The notes beneath the pieces were generated by a model. That model did no database searches. It saw only the letters and a program-made list of their open reading frames with translations, and was not told the DNA's origin. Shown here piece after piece: positions 61,413-64,000 of a stretch of 64,000 nt of DNA (its first letter is position 1; every line of letters starts with the position of its first letter). The DNA comes from Bos javanicus (taxonomy: Eukaryota; Chordata; Mammalia; Artiodactyla; Bovidae): assembly GCF_032452875.1 (NCBI RefSeq), contig NC_083885.1, forward strand, positions 61,512,425 to 61,576,424, given 5' to 3'. The translations under genes were made by a program, and so were the position numbers.

Positions 61413-62558
61413 ATGTCTAGGATGTTGTGCCAATTTGTTCACCAGTTTGGTCAGAAGCTCATCCGCAAGCAGCTGCTGGAACCCATAGATGAGTCTGAGA
61501 GACCCGTGGCTCATCTGAACACCCTAAACCTGGTGATCTTGGGTGTGGGCAGGATGCTGAAAGCTGGCGTGTACCTTGTGGCTGGTGCAGTGGCCAAGTA
61601 CATAGCTGGACCAGCAACCATCATCTCGTTCTTGGTGGCTGCCCTGTTTTCTATGTTATCTGGGCTCTGCTATGCTGAATTTGGGGCCTGGGTACCACGC
61701 TCTGGTTCTGCGTATCTCTATAGCTATGTCACAATGGGTCAACTCTATGCCTTCGTCATTGGCTGGAATGGAATACTTCCATTAGTCATGGGTAAGACAA
61801 TGGGCCAGCAAATACTGTGCGGCTTAAGATTGGGAAACCATGTTGGAGGATTGGATTCTCAGTCATTCATGATACTTTATTCTTGACCTTGTGCAGGGAG
61901 GTTGATAATAGTGTCAGGAAGACCCCACAACTGCATTCAACTGGATTCTATCCTATGTCCTTAAATGATGGACCATGAACCCAGGAGGAAAGGGAACTGT
62001 AGGGAATGGGTGAGAGGGAGGTGTGTCCCACAGGCTCACCCCCTCACCATAGTGAAGTCTTTGCTCAGTTGTTGCCTTCCTGGGATTTTCCTTTACCACT
62101 TAATTTCAAATTTCATGCCTATCCCAGCCCTCCCAGTCCCACTTATGTGTTTTCTTTTCTTGTATAACATTGATCTGCTCCTAACATATTAAAACACCTG
62201 ACATTTTGGTGAATCATTTGGGTCTACTCTCCCCAACCCATGAAAAGAAATCTTTGATATTTTGTAGCAGATATTTATATATACGGTATTTGTGCATATA
62301 TAGTCTTCTTGTATATACAGGTATTTTATCTGTGTTTTTAGATCCTATGGCACATCAATTTTTGTTTGTCAATGAACGCTCCTTCTTCTGCCTCTGCAGG
62401 CACTGCCGGCTTGGCCAGGGCATCAAGTTACATCTTTGACAGCCTGATTGGGAATCACATCTCTCAGGCATTACAGGAAACTTTCTCTCTGCACCTGCCT
62501 TACTCCCTGGCCACATATGCAGACTTTTTTGCCCTGGGCCTGGTACTGCTGATGACAG
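61413..62558 (+). CDS. SLC7A3-like: Cationic amino acid transporter 3-like, copy C (5' exons only; runs off window)
   Basis: First two coding exons of a third paralogue: 61413-61791 (ATG start, 126 codons plus one base, donor gtaaga) and 62400-62558 (159 nt), both open and the same length and phase as in copies A and B. Exon 1 holds the amphipathic N-terminus, TM1, TM2 and the CYAEFGAWVPRSGSAYLYSY stretch; exon 2 gives the GNHISQALQ loop and the ADFFALGLVLLMTG membrane segment. TM1 reads GVGRMLKAGVY, the closest of the three to the classical CAT motif but still with R-M for S-T and K for the first glycine. Exons 3-11 would lie beyond 64000, after the BovB copy in intron 2. Confidence 0.88.
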
Positions 62559-63357
62559 GTGAGACAGGGCTCAATGATAGGATGGGGAGAGCAGGGTGTG
62601 GAGTGGGAGCTGGTATAGGAAAAGCTTGACATGGCAGACTGGTGGGGGATTAGAAATAGAAAGAAAGGTTTAGAGACAGAAGATAAGACAAACCATTGTG
62701 TTCCACCCTTGGCATTATTGACAGTTTGGGCTTATCATTCCTTGGTGTGCAGTGGCTGTCTGTGAATTTTAGGGTTTTTTTTTTCTTAATCATTATTAAG
62801 TGTTGAGTATCATCTTTGACCTTTGCTCAGTACATACCAGTGACATCCACCGCCCCAAACTGTGGCAATCAGGGTGTCTCCAGATAGTGCCAATCCCTTG
62901 GGCATTGGGGAATTTTGTCTCTTGGGGAACAAAATTACCCCCCAGCTGAGAATCGTTTACTTAGACCAACAAATCTTCCTATGTACTGAGGCTAAAGATT
63001 TCTTTTTAATTAAGAGGAAGTTCACATTCACTTTTTTTTTCACATAGCATAAAATTCACCACTTTATTATTTTTCCCAGCTTCAGTGAGGTATAATTGAC
63101 ACACAACATTGTGTAAGATTAAGGTGTACAACATCTTGCTTTGTTAGACTTGTATTCTGAGAAGATTGCCACAGTAATTAACTATCTCAAAGTGTACAAC
63201 CATTTAGTACATCTGTAATGCTGGGCAACCATCACTTCCATCTAGTTCCAAACACGTTCATCACCTCAAAAGGAAACCCTGTTCCCACTGAGCACTGTCT
63301 GTCTGTCCACCACCACCAACTGCCAGCCCTGGGCAACTATTTCTCTGCTTCCTGTTG

Positions 63358-64000
63358 TTGTTCAGTCACTAAGTCATAGCCAACTCTTTGCAACCCCATG
63401 GATTACAGCATGCCAGGTCCTCTGTCCTCCATTATCTTCTAGAGTTTGCTCAAATTTATGTCCATTGAGTCAGTGATACTATCCAACCACATCATTCTCT
63501 GTCACCTTCTTCTCCTGCCTTCAATCTTACCCAGCATCACAACCTTTTCCAATGAGTCAGCTCTGCCCATCAGGTGGCCAAAGTGTTGGAGCTTCAGCAT
63601 CAGTCGTTCCAATAAATATTCAGGGATAATTTCCTTTAGGACTGACTGGTTTGATCCCCTTTCTGCCCAATGGAATCTCAAGAGTCATTTCCAGCACAAC
63701 TCAAAAGCATCTATTCTTCAGTGCTCGGCCTTCCTTATGGTCCAACTCTCACATCCATACCTGACTATTGGAAAAACTATACCTTTGAGTATACAGACCT
63801 TTGTCAGCAAAGTGATGTCTCTGCTTTTTAATATGCTGTCTAGGTTTGTCATAGCTTTCCTTCCAAGGAGCAAGGGTCTTTTAATTTCATAGCTGCAATC
63901 ACTGTCTGCAGTGACTTTGGAGCCCAAGAAAAGAAAATCTGTCACTGCTTCCACTTTTTCCTCTTCTATTCACCAGGAAGTGATGGGACTAGATGCTATG
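63358..64000 (-). mobile_element. Antisense BovB in intron 2 of copy C (cut by window)
   Basis: Same insertion as in introns 2 of copies A and B; minus-strand frame ILKSRDITLLTKVCIL and MYGCES-like text. Confidence 0.85.

Larger units (their letters stand above)
53746..64000 (+). repeat. Tandem segmental duplication unit 3 (5' part)
   Basis: Collinear with units 1 and 2 from the ERV leader through the gene flank, the first two exons and intron 2 of copy C; cut by the window end. Confidence 0.85.

Noticed and set aside
1..64000. CRISPR, operon, tRNA or prokaryotic features
   Set aside because: Nothing of the kind is seen; repeats are ruminant retroelements and genes have spliceosomal introns.

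Overview
This is nuclear DNA from a ruminant, most likely a bovid. Nearly every non-genic stretch is a ruminant repeat: BovB (RTE-type) LINE pieces with recognisable reverse transcriptase, Bov-tA and Bov-A2 SINEs that share the BovB tail, ART2A-type tRNA-derived SINEs, bovine-type L1 3' ends and class I-like LTRs. The genes are split by GT-AG introns. The chromosome cannot be told from the sequence.

The only protein genes I can support are three tandem paralogues of a cationic amino acid transporter of the SLC7A3 (CAT-3) type, all on the + strand. Copy A (coding 10619-18827) has 11 coding exons, an open frame and 632 codons. Copy B (34724-42014) has the same 11 exons and 609 codons; its ancestral start codon has become ACG and it stops 20 codons earlier. 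Copy C starts at 61413, and only its first two coding exons lie in the window. All junctions checked follow GT-AG, and the phases (1,1,2,1,2,1,2,1,0,1) are the same in A and B. The reading frames look maintained, but all three have lost most of the glycine-rich substrate-contact motif of membrane segment 1 that classical CATs carry.

Layout: 1-448, older repeats. 449-27158, duplication unit 1 with gene A. 27159-50185, unit 2 with gene B. 50186-53745, a spacer holding an orphan, diverged copy of gene-flank sequence, an unclassified island and a BovB copy. 53746-64000, unit 3 with the start of gene C. Each unit has the same order: an ERV leader and LTR (minus strand) with a tRNA-His-like primer site, a second LTR on the minus strand, SINEs, a conserved non-coding 5' flank, the gene, a degraded BovB, a long 3' flank, and an LTR on the plus strand inserted inside a SINE. 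The unit 1/unit 2 junction can be placed to the base (27158/27159, 2-bp GT microhomology).

The 3' flank of each gene is itself an older, diverged copy of the 5' flank, so the locus has passed through at least two rounds of tandem duplication. Unit-specific insertions (BovB, a solo LTR, two SINEs, two L1 pieces, one processed-RNA fragment) allow the duplications to be ordered against them. I see no tRNA, rRNA, CRISPR or bacterial-type feature and no sign of an unrelated new system. The most interesting biology is the divergence of this transporter array.
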